Part shown: positions 17,728 through 28,739 of the stretch, piece after piece
Layout: each line of letters opens with the position of its first letter
Numbering within the stretch: position 1 is the first letter of the stretch
NCBI RefSeq assembly: GCF_007859675.1
Contig: NZ_CP042305.1
Span: forward strand, 310,001 to 374,000
Direction of reading: 5' to 3'
Length of the DNA: 64,000 bases
DNA from: Humibacter ginsenosidimutans
Lineage (GTDB): Bacteria > Actinomycetota > Actinomycetes > Actinomycetales > Microbacteriaceae
Made by a program: the position numbers and the translations under genes
The notes under the pieces: model-generated
The model's database searches: none
The model's input: the letters and a program-made list of their open reading frames with translations, nothing else
What the model was told of the DNA's origin: nothing

Positions 17728-19557
17728 TCAGCGCAGGCTGAAGCCCTCGGTGGACGGGGCGTTCGAGTAGAGGCCCTCGACCTGCGTGTTGAAGTCCTTC
17801 ATGATCTCGTTGCGCTTGATGCTCAGCTTCGGCGTCAGGTGACCGCTGGCCTCCGTGAACTCGATCGGCAGGATGACGAACTTGCGGATGGACTCCGCAC
17901 GGGAGACCTGCGCGTTCGCGGCATCCACGGCCTTCTGCACCTCGGCCAGCACGGCGGGATGCTGCGCCGCGACCTCGAGCTCCATGCCGGCGTCGAGCCC
18001 GTTGTTGTTCAGCCAGACGGGAAGCATCTCGGGGTCGAGTGTGACGAGTGCGCCGATGAACGGTTTCTGGTCACCGACGACCACGACCTGACCGACGAGG
18101 AGGTTCGCCCTGATGTGATCTTCGAGCACAGCGGGAGCCACGTTCTTCCCGCCCGCTGTGACGATGATCTCCTTCTTGCGGCCCGTGATGGAGAGGAATC
18201 CGTCCTCGTCGATGCTGCCGAGGTCGCCCGTCTTGAACCAGCCGTCCTCGAACGCGGCGGCCGTCTGCTCGGGGTTGTTCCAGTACTCCTTGAAGACGTC
18301 GTTGCCCTTCACGAGGATCTCGCCGTCGTCGGCGATGCGGATCGCGACGCCGGGGAGCGGGATGCCGACCGTACCGATCTTCGATCGCTGCGGCAGATTC
18401 ACCGTGGCGGGAGCCGTGGTCTCGGTCAGGCCGTAGCCCTCGAGCACCTTGATGCCCATGCTGTGGAAGAAATGCCCGAGCCGTGCACCGAGCGGTGCGG
18501 ATCCCGACACCGCGTAGCGCACGTTGCCCCCCATCGCGGCGCGCAGCTTCGCGAACACGAGCCTGTTGTACAGCGCGAACTGCAGGCGCAGCCCGAGGGG
18601 GATGGACCCCCCGGCTTCCTGTGCCTTCGAGTACTCGATCGCCACGTGGGCCGCCTTGCGGAAGATCCCGCCCTTGCCGCCCGACTCCGCGTTCTGCTCC
18701 GCGGAGTTGTAGACCTTCTCGAACACACGCGGCACTGCGAGCAGGAAGCTCGGCTTGAACGTGCCGAGCGAGGGCAGCAGATTGCGGGTGTCCGGCTGGT
18801 GCCCGACCCGCACGCCGCCGTGCACGCAGAGCACGGAGATGAAGCGGGCGAACACGTGCGCCAGGGGGATGAAGAGAAGGGTGGATGCCCCATTCGAGTC
18901 CGACACCAGCTCGTCGAGCGCCACTGCCGCGTTGCGCGAGAGTTCGACGAAGTTGGCGTGCGTGATCACGCACCCCTTGGGGCGTCCCATGGAACCGGAC
19001 GTGTAGATGATGGTGGCGAGGTCGTCCGCGTTCGCCAGAGAGCGACGACGAGCGATCTCCTCGTCCGGCACCTCCGACCCCGCTGCGACGATCTTCTCGA
19101 GATCGCCGAGATCGATCTGCCACACGTTCGTCACCAGCGGCAGATCGGCTGCCACCTCGTCGAACCGTGCGAAGTGGTCTGCGGTCTCCAAGAAGACGGC
19201 ACTGGCTCCGGCGTCGCTGAGGTTCCATTGCACCTGGGCCGGCGAGCTGGTGTCGTAGACGGGTACGAGCACCGCTCCGGCGTACCAGGCCGCGAAGTCG
19301 ATCAGCGACCATTCGTACCTGGTGCGGCACATGATGCCGATCTTGTCGCCGGGCTGCACGCCGGAGGCGACGAGACCCTTGGCGAGGGCGATGACCTCGG
19401 CCTCGAACTCGGCCGCTGTCACGTCGTTCCACCCGTCACCGGCCGGCTTGGCGAAGAGCACGCGCTCCGGCGTCTCGGCGACGCGCAACGCAAGCAGATC
19501 TGCGGAGTTCGCGCTCGGGTCGACGGGAACGACGGCGGGCGTCTCGGCATGGTTCAC
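17728..19557 (-). CDS. long-chain fatty acid--CoA ligase (AMP-forming), FadD15-like
   Basis: A 609-residue adenylate-forming enzyme that activates fatty acids to acyl-CoA via acyl-AMP. The P-loop IIYTSGSMGRPKGCVITH, the A5-type motif EGYGLTETTAP, DGWFKTGDLGSIDEDGFLSI and GRKKEIIVTAGGKNVAP are all present. Length and motifs match the FadD15/long-chain group. GTG at 19557 was chosen because GAAGGAG lies 7 nt upstream; nine further in-frame residues exist up to 19584 but lack support. It is divergent from the ROK kinase gene. Its nearest -10 candidate (TAGAGT) overlaps the -10 of that gene. Confidence 0.92.
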   Translation of the reverse strand: MNHAETPAVVPVDPSANSADLLALRVAETPERVLFAKPAGDGWNDVTAAEFEAEVIALAKGLVASGVQPGDKIGIMCRTRYEWSLIDFAAWYAGAVLVPVYDTSSPAQVQWNLSDAGASAVFLETADHFARFDEVAADLPLVTNVWQIDLGDLEKIVAAGSEVPDEEIARRRSLANADDLATIIYTSGSMGRPKGCVITHANFVELSRNAAVALDELVSDSNGASTLLFIPLAHVFARFISVLCVHGGVRVGHQPDTRNLLPSLGTFKPSFLLAVPRVFEKVYNSAEQNAESGGKGGIFRKAAHVAIEYSKAQEAGGSIPLGLRLQFALYNRLVFAKLRAAMGGNVRYAVSGSAPLGARLGHFFHSMGIKVLEGYGLTETTAPATVNLPQRSKIGTVGIPLPGVAIRIADDGEILVKGNDVFKEYWNNPEQTAAAFEDGWFKTGDLGSIDEDGFLSITGRKKEIIVTAGGKNVAPAVLEDHIRANLLVGQVVVVGDQKPFIGALVTLDPEMLPVWLNNNGLDAGMELEVAAQHPAVLAEVQKAVDAANAQVSRAESIRKFVILPIEFTEASGHLTPKLSIKRNEIMKDFNTQVEGLYSNAPSTEGFSLR

Positions 19558-19588
19558 GGGGTAGCTCCTTCGGCACCGGTACAACCAC

Positions 19589-19601
19589 TACACTCTATGC
19601 T
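19589..19601. promoter_or_regulatory. overlapping divergent -10 boxes
   Basis: TACACT (19589-19594, plus strand) overlaps AGTCTC-type sequence that reads TAGAGT on the minus strand (19597-19592). TATGCT (19596-19601, plus) is another candidate. The pair could serve the divergent fatty-acyl ligase and sugar kinase genes; -35 boxes are not clear. Confidence 0.3.
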
Positions 19602-19661
19602 GCATCGGTCGCCTGCTCTGACGGCCTTCCTCCCACCCCTCGGCGAAAGGCGGCACGCGGC

Positions 19662-20606
19662 GTGCAGGCGATCGGAATCGACATCGGCGGCACGAAGATC
19701 GCGGGGGCTCTCGTCGACGAGCTGGGCACGATCATCCGCGAAGACCGTGTTCCGACGCCGAAGCAGTCCGACGCCATCGAAGACGAGGTCGTCGAGATGA
19801 TCACGCGGCTCGGCGACGGCGCCGACCCGGTCGGCGCCGGTGTCGCGGCCGCCGGTTTCATCGACGCCGCGCAGTCGACCGTCTACTACGCGCCCAACAT
19901 CGCGTGGCGCAACGAGCCGCTTCGACAGAAGATCGAGACGCGAGTGGATGTCCCGGTCATCGTCGAGAACGACGCCAACGCCGCAGGCTGGGCCGAGTTC
20001 CGTTTCGGTGCCGGCCGCCTGGTGAGCGACATGGTCATCCTCACGATCGGCACGGGCGTCGGGGGTGCGATCGTCACCGACGACCGCCTCTTCAGGGGCG
20101 GGTTCGGTGCAGGCGCCGAGGTGGGACACATGCGGGTCGTTCCGGGCGGCCTGCTCTGCGGGTGCGGCGCGCGCGGCTGCATCGAGCAGTACGGCTCGGG
20201 CAGAGCGCTGCAGCGCTACGCCAACGAGCTCGCCGATCAGGGCGGCATCGGCCAGGCGCTGGCCGACGTGCGCTCGCGCAACGGCGCCCTCAACGGGCCG
20301 GACATCAGCGCGTTGATCCAGCAGCACGACCCGGGAGCCCTCGCTGCGCTGCGGCAACTGGGGGACTGGCTCGGTCAGGCGAGCGCCAGTCTGAGCGTGG
20401 TCCTCGACCCGCAGATGTTCGTGTTCGGCGGGGGAGTGGCGCAGGCCGGCGAGCTGTTGCTCGAGCCGATCCGCAACGCCTACCTCGAGAACCTCCCGGC
20501 CCGCGGATACCATCCCGAACCGGAGTTCCGTATCGCCGAGCTCGTCAACGACGCGGGCGTCGTCGGCGCCGCAGATCTCGCTCGCGTGCACGCCATCAGC
20601 CATTAA
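19662..20606 (+). CDS. ROK-family sugar kinase (glucokinase-like)
   Basis: A 314-residue kinase of the ROK family that phosphorylates glucose or a related sugar. The ATP-binding start IGIDIGGTKIAGALVDE, the catalytic region ENDANAAGWAEFRFGAG, TIGTGVGGAIV, EVGHMRV and the zinc motif CGCGARGCIEQ are all present. Actinobacterial glucokinases with this pattern use ATP or polyphosphate; I cannot decide between them. GTG at 19662 is preceded by GAAAGG. The acyltransferase gene follows after 36 bp in the same direction. Confidence 0.9.
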   Translation: MQAIGIDIGGTKIAGALVDELGTIIREDRVPTPKQSDAIEDEVVEMITRLGDGADPVGAGVAAAGFIDAAQSTVYYAPNIAWRNEPLRQKIETRVDVPVIVENDANAAGWAEFRFGAGRLVSDMVILTIGTGVGGAIVTDDRLFRGGFGAGAEVGHMRVVPGGLLCGCGARGCIEQYGSGRALQRYANELADQGGIGQALADVRSRNGALNGPDISALIQQHDPGALAALRQLGDWLGQASASLSVVLDPQMFVFGGGVAQAGELLLEPIRNAYLENLPARGYHPEPEFRIAELVNDAGVVGAADLARVHAISH

Positions 20607-20642
20607 GCTGCATCTGCACGCTACGGAAGGGTTGCATCGAGA

Positions 20643-21332
20643 GTGTTCTACTGGCTGCTGAAGTACGTGTTCGCAGGCCCCGCGCTGCGTGCGATCTTCC
20701 GGCCGTGGGTGATCGGTCTCGAGAACGTTCCGAGGAACGGCGCCGTCATCCTCGCGAGCAACCATCTCTCATTCATCGACTCGATCTTCCTGCCGCTCGT
20801 GGTCGGCAGGCACGTCTCGTTCCTCGCCAAGAGCGACTACTTCACCAGAAGAGGTCTGCTCGGCTGGCTCACTAAGACCTTCATGAAGGCGACGGGGCAG
20901 CTGCCCATCGACCGCGGAGGCGGACCCGCGTCCGAGGCATCCCTCAACACCGGCCTCGGCGTGCTCGCCAGGGGCGAGATACTCGGCATCTACCCGGAGG
21001 GCACGAGAAGTCCCGACGGTCGGCTGTATCGCGGTCGCACCGGTGTCGCGCGCATGATCCTCGAGGGTCGCGTTCCCGTGGTTCCCGTCGTCATGGTCGG
21101 CACGCAGGCCATCATGCCGATCGGCTCCAAGCTGCCCCGCATCAGGCGCGTCGGCGTGGTCTTCGGCGACCCGCTCGACTTCTCCCGCTTCGAGGGCCTG
21201 GAGGGCGACCGCTTCATCCTGCGCTCGATCACCGACGAGATCGTCTACTCGCTGCACGCCCTCGGCGGACAGGAATACGAGGATGTCTACGCCTCGACCG
21301 TCAAGGAGCGACGCCCCAGCGTGGCCCGGTAG
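20643..21332 (+). CDS. 1-acyl-sn-glycerol-3-phosphate acyltransferase (PlsC family)
   Basis: A 229-residue membrane-associated acyltransferase. The HxxxxD catalytic motif (SNHLSFIDSIF), the substrate-binding GIYPEGTRSPDG and VPVVPVVMVG blocks are in the usual order. It probably acylates lysophosphatidic acid; the M. tuberculosis homologue in the same neighbourhood is Rv2182c. GTG start at 20643. The TAG stop forms the first three bases of a TAGGCT hexamer in front of the DAHP synthase gene. The upstream sugar kinase and this gene are probably co-transcribed. Confidence 0.9.
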   Translation: MFYWLLKYVFAGPALRAIFRPWVIGLENVPRNGAVILASNHLSFIDSIFLPLVVGRHVSFLAKSDYFTRRGLLGWLTKTFMKATGQLPIDRGGGPASEASLNTGLGVLARGEILGIYPEGTRSPDGRLYRGRTGVARMILEGRVPVVPVVMVGTQAIMPIGSKLPRIRRVGVVFGDPLDFSRFEGLEGDRFILRSITDEIVYSLHALGGQEYEDVYASTVKERRPSVAR

Positions 21333-21335
21333 GCT
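21330..21335 (+). promoter_or_regulatory. possible -10 box overlapping the plsC stop codon
   Basis: TAGGCT whose TAG is the stop codon of the upstream gene. The DAHP synthase GTG at 21338 lies only 2 nt further, so if this promoter is used the first codon is probably a later one, such as GTG 21377. Confidence 0.35.
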
Positions 21336-21337
21336 CG

Positions 21338-22768
21338 GTGACGTCTTCTGCGTCATCGACGCGCCTCCCTTCAGAAGTGGAACTCCCCGAAGTGTTGCTC
21401 GACCACACCGAACCCGTCGTTCCCGCCGATGCTTCCGTGATCGCCGGACTCGACCACTGGCGCACGCTCGAGGCACGGCAGCAGCCGGTGTGGCCCGACT
21501 CGGATGCCGCGCGTGCGGCATCGGAGGAGCTTGCGACGCTCCCGCCGCTGGTCTTCGCCGGCGAGGTCGACCAACTCCGCGATCGGCTCGCCGACGCCGC
21601 GACCGGCCACGCCTTCCTTCTGCAGGGCGGCGACTGCGCCGAGACGTTCGCGGGCGCCACGGCCGATCAGATCCGCAACCGCGTCAAGACCGTGCTGCAG
21701 ATGGCGGTCGTGCTGACCTACGGCGCCTCCGTCCCTGTCATCAAGATGGGCCGCATGGCGGGGCAGTTCGCCAAGCCGCGCTCGAGCGACACCGAGACGC
21801 GTGGCGAGGTCACGCTGCCCGCCTACCGCGGCGACATGGTGAACGGCTACGACTTCACCCTGGAGTCGCGCACCGCCGACCCGCGCCGCCTCGTGCGCGG
21901 CTACCACACGGCTGCGTCCACCTTGAACCTCATCCGCGCCTTCACACAGGGTGGCTTCGCCGACCTGCGCGAAGTGCACAGCTGGAACCGCGGCTTCGCG
22001 GCGAACCCCGCCAACCAGCGGTACGAGGGGCTCGCGCGCGACATCGACAGGGCTATCAAGTTCATGGAGGCGGCAGGTGCCGACTTCGACGAGCTCAAGC
22101 GCGTGGAGTTCTACGCCAGCCACGAGGCCCTGCTCATGGACTACGAACGGGCGATGACCCGCATCGATTCGCGCACCGGCACCCCGTACGACACGTCCGC
22201 CCACTTCGTCTGGATCGGGGAGCGCACGCGCCAGATCGACGGCGCCCATGTCGACTTCCTCAGCAGGGTGCGCAACCCGATCGGCGTGAAGCTCGGGCCG
22301 GCAACGACCCCCGACGACATGTTCCGCCTGGTCGACAAGCTCGATCCGCATCGCGAGCCCGGACGCCTCACGTTCGTCACGCGTATGGGTGCAGGCACGA
22401 TCAGGGACGCCCTGCCCCCGTTGCTCGAGGCGATCAAGTCCGAAGAGGTCTCTCCAGTGTGGGTGACCGACCCCATGCACGGCAATGGACTGACCACTCC
22501 GACCGGATACAAGACACGGCGGTTCGACGACGTCGTCGACGAGGTCAAGGGCTTCTTCGACGCGCACCGCGACGCGGGAACGGTGCCGGGCGGCATCCAT
22601 GTCGAGCTCACCGGCGACGATGTCACGGAGTGCCTGGGCGGCTCCGAGCACATTGACGAGGCGACTCTCGCGACGCGCTACGAGTCGCTGTGCGACCCGC
22701 GGCTCAACCACATGCAGTCGCTCGAGCTCGCGTTCCTCGTCGCCGAAGAGCTCGGGTCGCACCGCTAG
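21338..22768 (+). CDS. aroG: class II 3-deoxy-7-phosphoheptulonate synthase
   Basis: A 476-residue DAHP synthase of the plant/mycobacterial class II type, the first enzyme of the shikimate pathway. Diagnostic segments are AFLLQGGDCAETF, VVLTYGASVPVIKMGRMAGQ, FAKPRSSDTE, ASHEALLMDYERAMTR, VWIGERTRQIDGAHVDFL and PVWVTDPMHGN. The metal ligands Cys, His, Glu and Asp lie in these segments. The GTG at 21338 is the first start. The first ~40 residues are poorly conserved, and GTG 21377 is an alternative. It converges with the pknL-like gene across 46 bp. Confidence 0.94.
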   Translation: MTSSASSTRLPSEVELPEVLLDHTEPVVPADASVIAGLDHWRTLEARQQPVWPDSDAARAASEELATLPPLVFAGEVDQLRDRLADAATGHAFLLQGGDCAETFAGATADQIRNRVKTVLQMAVVLTYGASVPVIKMGRMAGQFAKPRSSDTETRGEVTLPAYRGDMVNGYDFTLESRTADPRRLVRGYHTAASTLNLIRAFTQGGFADLREVHSWNRGFAANPANQRYEGLARDIDRAIKFMEAAGADFDELKRVEFYASHEALLMDYERAMTRIDSRTGTPYDTSAHFVWIGERTRQIDGAHVDFLSRVRNPIGVKLGPATTPDDMFRLVDKLDPHREPGRLTFVTRMGAGTIRDALPPLLEAIKSEEVSPVWVTDPMHGNGLTTPTGYKTRRFDDVVDEVKGFFDAHRDAGTVPGGIHVELTGDDVTECLGGSEHIDEATLATRYESLCDPRLNHMQSLELAFLVAEELGSHR

Positions 22769-22814
22769 ACGCTCATCGGCGGCGATCGCCGGGATGCCGT
22801 TCGGCGACGGCCGA

Positions 22815-24753
<1,939 letters not shown>

Positions 24754-24759
24754 GCGTCG

Positions 24760-24765
24760 AGTCTA
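24760..24765 (-). promoter_or_regulatory. predicted -10 box of the PASTA kinase gene
   Basis: Minus-strand TAGACT, 6 nt before the GTG start and without a Shine-Dalgarno sequence; leaderless type. Confidence 0.45.
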
Positions 24766-24855
24766 CGGAGGAGAGCTCCGCGAACCCGGTAGAACACGGT
24801 AACGAAAGCACCACGCGACGCTGTGGAAATCCGAACGACGTGGCACGCTAGTCGG

Positions 24856-25218
24856 GTGGCGAAAGCGAGTCCTGCACCCCAAGCATCCCGAGAAGAGAGA
24901 GTCTGGCTGACCGTTCCCGACCTGGTCGACGTGCTCGGCGTCGGTGTCGGGCGAGTCCACCGACTGTTGGAAGACAAGCACCTGCTCGCGGCCAGAGTCG
25001 ACGGCGTCCTCAAGGTGCCCGCCGACTTCGTGGTCGACGGCGAACCGATGAGCGAGTTGCGCGGAACCCTCATCGTCTTGTCGGACGCCGGGTTCAGCGA
25101 CGACGAAGCCATGTCGTGGCTGCTCGAACCGGAGGACAGCATGGGTGTCGCGCCCATCGACGCTCTGCGATCGGGCCGCAAGGCCGAGGTGCGACGGGTC
25201 GCCCAGGCGCTCGCCTGA
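24856..25218 (+). CDS. Rv2175c-family DNA-binding protein
   Basis: A 120-residue protein with a helix-turn-helix-like N-terminal half (ERVWLTVPDLVDVLGVGVGR, VHRLLEDKHLLAARVDGVLK) and a C-terminal helical domain (ELRGTLIVLSDAGFSDDEAM). In M. tuberculosis the homologue Rv2175c binds DNA and is a substrate of the adjacent kinase PknL; here it is likewise divergent from the kinase gene (102 bp between starts). The GTG at 24856 was selected because earlier codons lie in the kinase promoter; there is no good ribosome site. The link to the kinase is inference from synteny. Confidence 0.82.
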   Translation: MAKASPAPQASREERVWLTVPDLVDVLGVGVGRVHRLLEDKHLLAARVDGVLKVPADFVVDGEPMSELRGTLIVLSDAGFSDDEAMSWLLEPEDSMGVAPIDALRSGRKAEVRRVAQALA

Positions 25219-25241
25219 TCGGTCGGTCCTGCTCTGCGTGT

Positions 25242-25267
25242 CCTAGGCGACGCGTGCCCTAGGCGAC
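25242..25267. repeat. 10-bp tandem duplication at the end of the prenyltransferase gene
   Basis: CCTAGGCGAC occurs at 25242-25251 and again at 25258-25267, separated by GCGTGC. The second copy contains the stop codon of the minus-strand prenyltransferase. It is probably a replication-slippage duplicate without function. Confidence 0.6.
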
Positions 25268-26359
25268 CCGGTCGCTGACGGACCTGGTGAGTTCCCGCAG
25301 TCGATTCACTGCCACGTCTGCGAGCGGCGCATCGTCGAGGGCGTGACTCGCGCGCTCCACGTTCAGCGCGATCATCCGTTCGACCTCGGCCGTGGCCCCC
25401 GACGAGGTGATCGTGTTCTGCAGCATGCGAATCTGGTCGTCATCGAGTTCGGGATCGCCCAGCAGCTCGTCGAGCACCCGGCGCGCCGACGACGGAAGAG
25501 AGCGTCGCGCGAGCGCGATGAGCACCGTGCGCTTTCCCTCGCGCAGGTCGTCTCCGCTCGGCTTGCCCGTGACCGTCGCATCGCCGAAGACGCCGAGCAG
25601 ATCGTCCCTGAGCTGGAACGCGATGCCCAGCGGAAGTCCGAACTCCCGCAACGCGTCGAGCTGACCGAGCGTGCCGCCGGCGAGCAGGCCACCGAGCAGG
25701 AGAGGCGCCTGCACGCTGTACTTCGCGGACTTGTAGACGATCACTCGTTCGGCACGAGAGAGGTGGTCGTCCTCTGCGCCCGCTCGCCATGAGCGCTCCT
25801 CGAGGATGTCCAGGTACTGGCCGGCGATCACCTCGGCGCGCATCCTGCCGAACTCCCTGCGCACGCCGACCGCGCGTGCTGCGTCGACGCCGTCCGCCAG
25901 CGCCTCGGCCAGCAGGTCGTCGCTGTAACCGAGCAGCAGGTCGCCGAGGAGAATGGCTGCTCCATCACCGAAGTCTTCAGCCCGTCCGTCCCAGCCGTGC
26001 TCGCGGTGCAACGACTCGAAGCGGCGATGGGCGGACGGTGCTCCTCGACGGAGGTCGGAGCGATCGATGATGTCGTCGTGCACGAGCGCCGCCGCGTGGA
26101 AGAGTTCGAGTGCGGACGCGGTGCCGATCACGGCATCCAACCGCTCGGATTCGCGCCGATCGCGCGCGCCTTCGACCGACTCGTATCCCCAGTAGCAGAA
26201 CAACGCCCTGAATCGTTTGCCACCACTGAGAAACTGCCTGGAGAACGACGCGAGCGGGCCGATCTCCGGGGCGATGGACAGCACAATTGATTCGCGGGTT
26301 TCAAGGAATCTTCCGATTCGTTCGTCCACGAGATCGATCAACCGGTCGGTTCCAGGCAC
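25259..26359 (-). CDS. polyprenyl diphosphate synthase (IdsA-like)
   Basis: A 366-residue trans-isoprenyl diphosphate synthase that condenses isopentenyl diphosphate with an allylic diphosphate. The first Asp-rich motif (AALVHDDIIDRSDLRRG) and second Asp-rich motif (FQLRDDLLGVFGD) are present, as are FLSGGKRFRA and KTA-like YKSAKYS. Chain length of the product cannot be deduced with certainty. GTG 26359 lies 6 nt after TAGGCT on the minus strand (26371-26366), so it is leaderless. Its 3' end converges with the Rv2175c-like gene. Corresponds in position to idsA2 (Rv2173). Confidence 0.9.
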   Translation of the reverse strand: MPGTDRLIDLVDERIGRFLETRESIVLSIAPEIGPLASFSRQFLSGGKRFRALFCYWGYESVEGARDRRESERLDAVIGTASALELFHAAALVHDDIIDRSDLRRGAPSAHRRFESLHREHGWDGRAEDFGDGAAILLGDLLLGYSDDLLAEALADGVDAARAVGVRREFGRMRAEVIAGQYLDILEERSWRAGAEDDHLSRAERVIVYKSAKYSVQAPLLLGGLLAGGTLGQLDALREFGLPLGIAFQLRDDLLGVFGDATVTGKPSGDDLREGKRTVLIALARRSLPSSARRVLDELLGDPELDDDQIRMLQNTITSSGATAEVERMIALNVERASHALDDAPLADVAVNRLRELTRSVSDRVA

Positions 26360-26439
26360 TCGCCTAGCCTAGCTGCGGCAGCATGACTAGAATCAGTAGT
26401 CACAACATGGTCATTCTCGTAAGCCTGAGGGGGACAAGG

Positions 26440-26823
26440 ATGCCGCTTTCGGAGCACGAGCAGCGCCTCCTCGATGAGATGGAGCGCAGCCTCTATCAGA
26501 ACGATGCCGACTTCGTCGCGAAGGTCGGCGGAGGACGAGTCCGTCCCACCTATCGAGCGGTGGTTCTCGGCATCCTCCTCGCCGTCGTGGGAATCGGTGT
26601 TCTGCTGACCGGCGTCTTCACCCAGATCGTGCTGGTGGGCATTTTGGGCTTCGTGCTCATGCTCGCCGGCGTGCTGGTCGCCATCACGCCGAGTCGCAGA
26701 AAACGAGCGGCAGCCGCCCTGGACGACCAGCAGCAGGCGTCGACGCCGAAGCAGGCCCAGCAGCCCGGGTTCATGGACAAGCTCAACGAGCGCTGGGACA
26801 AGCGTCAAGACGGAGAGCAGTAG
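26440..26823 (+). CDS. DUF3040 membrane protein
   Basis: A 127-residue protein of family DUF3040, common just upstream of the actinobacterial mra/dcw cluster. It starts MPLSEHEQRLLDEMERSLYQ, the hallmark of the family, and has two adjacent transmembrane helices (AVVLGILLAVVGIGVLLTG and IVLVGILGFVLMLAGVLVAI). A polar C-terminal tail rich in Gln, Lys and Asp follows. The function is unknown. The ATG at 26440 has GAGGGGG 7 nt upstream; an in-frame ATG at 26383 is not preceded by a site. It is followed by a terminator. Confidence 0.9.
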   Translation: MPLSEHEQRLLDEMERSLYQNDADFVAKVGGGRVRPTYRAVVLGILLAVVGIGVLLTGVFTQIVLVGILGFVLMLAGVLVAITPSRRKRAAAALDDQQQASTPKQAQQPGFMDKLNERWDKRQDGEQ

Positions 26824-26968
26824 CCAGAGATCTGCCGGCGGGCCGCCGTCGTTGACGTGAATTCGTCGAACTGAGCCCGGCCGCGTCGTACCGTGCGTTC
26901 GAGCGGTGTTCTCCGCCGATTCTTTCTGCGGCTCGGGCCGCGGCAGCCCCGGCCGGCACTGTGAGTTC

Positions 26969-26996
26969 GCCCGTCGCATCAGCGACGGGCCTTTTT
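26969..26996 (+). terminator. rho-independent terminator
   Basis: Perfect 9-bp stem GCCCGTCGC / GCGACGGGC around the loop ATCA, followed by CTTTTT. It insulates the DUF3040 gene from the dcw cluster. Confidence 0.85.
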
Positions 26997-27162
26997 GTGT
27001 GCCCTCCCTGGCGCTTTGTTGTCGGCCTCACTCTCACCATCTCGACACGCCGCCCTCCCCGGGGCTCTCGTATTCCCTCCACCTTGCTCCCGACGCTTTT
27101 CCCGCGTGTTTTCTGGGGGCGAGGCATCCCTGCGCGGGGTTCCCATCACTTTTTCATCTTTG

Positions 27163-27188
27163 AGTGGATGGATGTGGAGTAAAGTGGA
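27163..27188 (+). promoter_or_regulatory. mraZ promoter with three MraZ-type boxes
   Basis: Three hexamers (A/T)GTGGA at 27163, 27173 and 27183 repeat with an exact 10-bp period. This is the arrangement of MraZ operator repeats known in other bacteria. The third box overlaps TAAAGT (27180-27185), a good -10; a -35 near 27157 is weak. Binding of MraZ here would repress the cluster. Confidence 0.65.
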
Positions 27189-27231
27189 GGATGTCGCCGG
27201 CTCGCGGCGAAGCTCGACGGGGGAGGAGCCG

Positions 27232-27663
27232 ATGTTTCTTGGCACCTACGCTCCGAAGCTCGACGAAAAGGGGCGCATCATCCTCCCTGCGAAGTTCCGC
27301 GACGAATTCGAATCGGGACTCGTGATGACCAGGGGGCAGGAGCGCTGCGTCTATGTCTTTCCCCGTCGCGAGTTCGAGTCGTTGAACGAGAAGATCCGTC
27401 AAGCACCGGTCACGAGCAAGCAGGCCCGCGACTACCTGCGCGTGTTCCTCTCGGGCGCGAGCGACGAGGTGCCCGACAAACAGCACCGCGTCACGATCCC
27501 GCCGCTACTGCGCACCTACGCGGGGCTGCAGCGCGACCTGACCGTGATCGGCGCAGGCAACCGCGCAGAGATCTGGGATTCCACCGCATGGGATGCCTAC
27601 CTCGAGGCGAACGAGGCGTCGTTCGCGGAAACCGCCGAGGAGGTGATTCCGGGGCTGTTCTAG
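27232..27663 (+). CDS. mraZ: transcriptional regulator MraZ
   Basis: A 143-residue AbrB-fold DNA-binding protein, first gene of the division/cell-wall cluster and its likely autorepressor. It has the two-fold repeated motif: [20 protein letters not shown] with FRDEFESG, then [20 protein letters not shown]. The basic loops (DEKGRI, DKQHRV) contact DNA in the family. ATG with GGGGGAGGAG 5 nt before it. Three phased boxes upstream are its likely operator. rsmH starts 110 bp downstream. Confidence 0.95.
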   Translation: MFLGTYAPKLDEKGRIILPAKFRDEFESGLVMTRGQERCVYVFPRREFESLNEKIRQAPVTSKQARDYLRVFLSGASDEVPDKQHRVTIPPLLRTYAGLQRDLTVIGAGNRAEIWDSTAWDAYLEANEASFAETAEEVIPGLF

Positions 27664-27773
27664 CGCCTGGCGCCCGACCCCCAGCCACATCGAACGCACC
27701 CTGACGCACTTCCCCGGTGTCAGGTGGCGTGTGGATGGGGATCCGGCGCCAGGGGCGAAAGCTCCGAGACAGC

Positions 27774-28739
27774 ATGGATGAGACACCAGACCCTCGCGAC
27801 ATCCACGTCTCCGTGATGCTCGAACGGTGCGTCGAGCTCCTCTCTCCTGCGATCGACCACGACGGCGCCGTGATGATCGACGCCACGTTGGGCCTCGGCG
27901 GACACACGGAGGCGTTCCTCGAACGGTTCCCCTCCCTGACCGTCGTGGGGCTCGACAGAGACCTCGAGGCCATCGACCTGGCATCGCAGCGGCTGCGGAG
28001 ATTCGGCGACCGGTTCGAGGCCGTGCACACGGTCTACGACGGAATCGTTGATGCCGCGGCATCCCTCGGCCACGACACCGTCGACGGCGTGCTTTTCGAT
28101 CTCGGAGTCTCGTCTCTGCAGCTCGATCGCGTGGAGCGCGGCTTCTCGTATTCGAAGGATGCTCCGCTCGACATGCGCATGGACGCCACGAGCGAGCTCA
28201 CGGCCGAGACCGTCATTGCGGATTACGACGAGGGTGAACTGCGCCGCATCTTCCTCGACTACGGCGAGGAGAAGCTGGCGGCGCGATACGCGCGAGCCAT
28301 CGTGCGGGCGCGGGCGAAGGCGCCGATCCGGCGGTCGGGCGAACTGGTGGCGATCATCCAGGAGGCGACGCCCGTCGCGGTGCAGAGGGCGGGGCATCCC
28401 GCCAAGCGGGTCTTCCAGGCGCTGCGCATCGAGGTCAACCACGAGCTCGAGGTGCTCGAGACGGCCATTCCTCGAGCCATCGACCTCCTGCGCGTCGGTG
28501 GACGGATCGCTGTCATGTCCTTTCAGTCGTTGGAGGACCGCATCGTCAAACGGGCGCTGGCCGCGAAGGCGACCTCGACCGCACCGGCGGGGCTGCCGGT
28601 GGAGCTGCCGGAGCACCGCCCGCAACTGAAGTTGCTGACCAGGGGGGCCGAGCTCGCCGACGAGGAGGAGCGCGCACGCAATCCGCGCTCCATTCCCGTT
28701 CGGCTGCGCGCGGCGGAACGCATCAGGGGGAACACATGA
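27774..28739 (+). CDS. rsmH: 16S rRNA (cytosine(1402)-N4)-methyltransferase
   Basis: A 321-residue SAM-dependent methyltransferase (MraW) that methylates C1402 of 16S rRNA. Motif [49 protein letters not shown] and the C-terminal [11 protein letters not shown] and [15 protein letters not shown] are all standard. The ATG at 27774 gives the typical N-terminus ([13 protein letters not shown] at residue ~10); a GTG at 27717 and an ATG at 27735 are in frame but would add unusual residues. The last four bases overlap the ftsL start (ATGA). Confidence 0.95.
   Translation: MDETPDPRDIHVSVMLERCVELLSPAIDHDGAVMIDATLGLGGHTEAFLERFPSLTVVGLDRDLEAIDLASQRLRRFGDRFEAVHTVYDGIVDAAASLGHDTVDGVLFDLGVSSLQLDRVERGFSYSKDAPLDMRMDATSELTAETVIADYDEGELRRIFLDYGEEKLAARYARAIVRARAKAPIRRSGELVAIIQEATPVAVQRAGHPAKRVFQALRIEVNHELEVLETAIPRAIDLLRVGGRIAVMSFQSLEDRIVKRALAAKATSTAPAGLPVELPEHRPQLKLLTRGAELADEEERARNPRSIPVRLRAAERIRGNT

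Larger units (their letters stand above)
26824..27231. other. 408-bp intergenic region before mraZ
   Basis: The longest gene-free stretch in the window. It holds a rho-independent terminator (26969-26996), then about 160 bp without recognisable features, then the mraZ promoter with three MraZ-type boxes (27163-27188) and a 5' leader of ~40 nt. No ORF with coding character and no small-RNA family was recognised. Confidence 0.7.

Noticed and set aside
21333..21376. Trp/Phe attenuator or riboswitch before the DAHP synthase
   Set aside because: The gap is only a few bases and contains no leader peptide or conserved fold.
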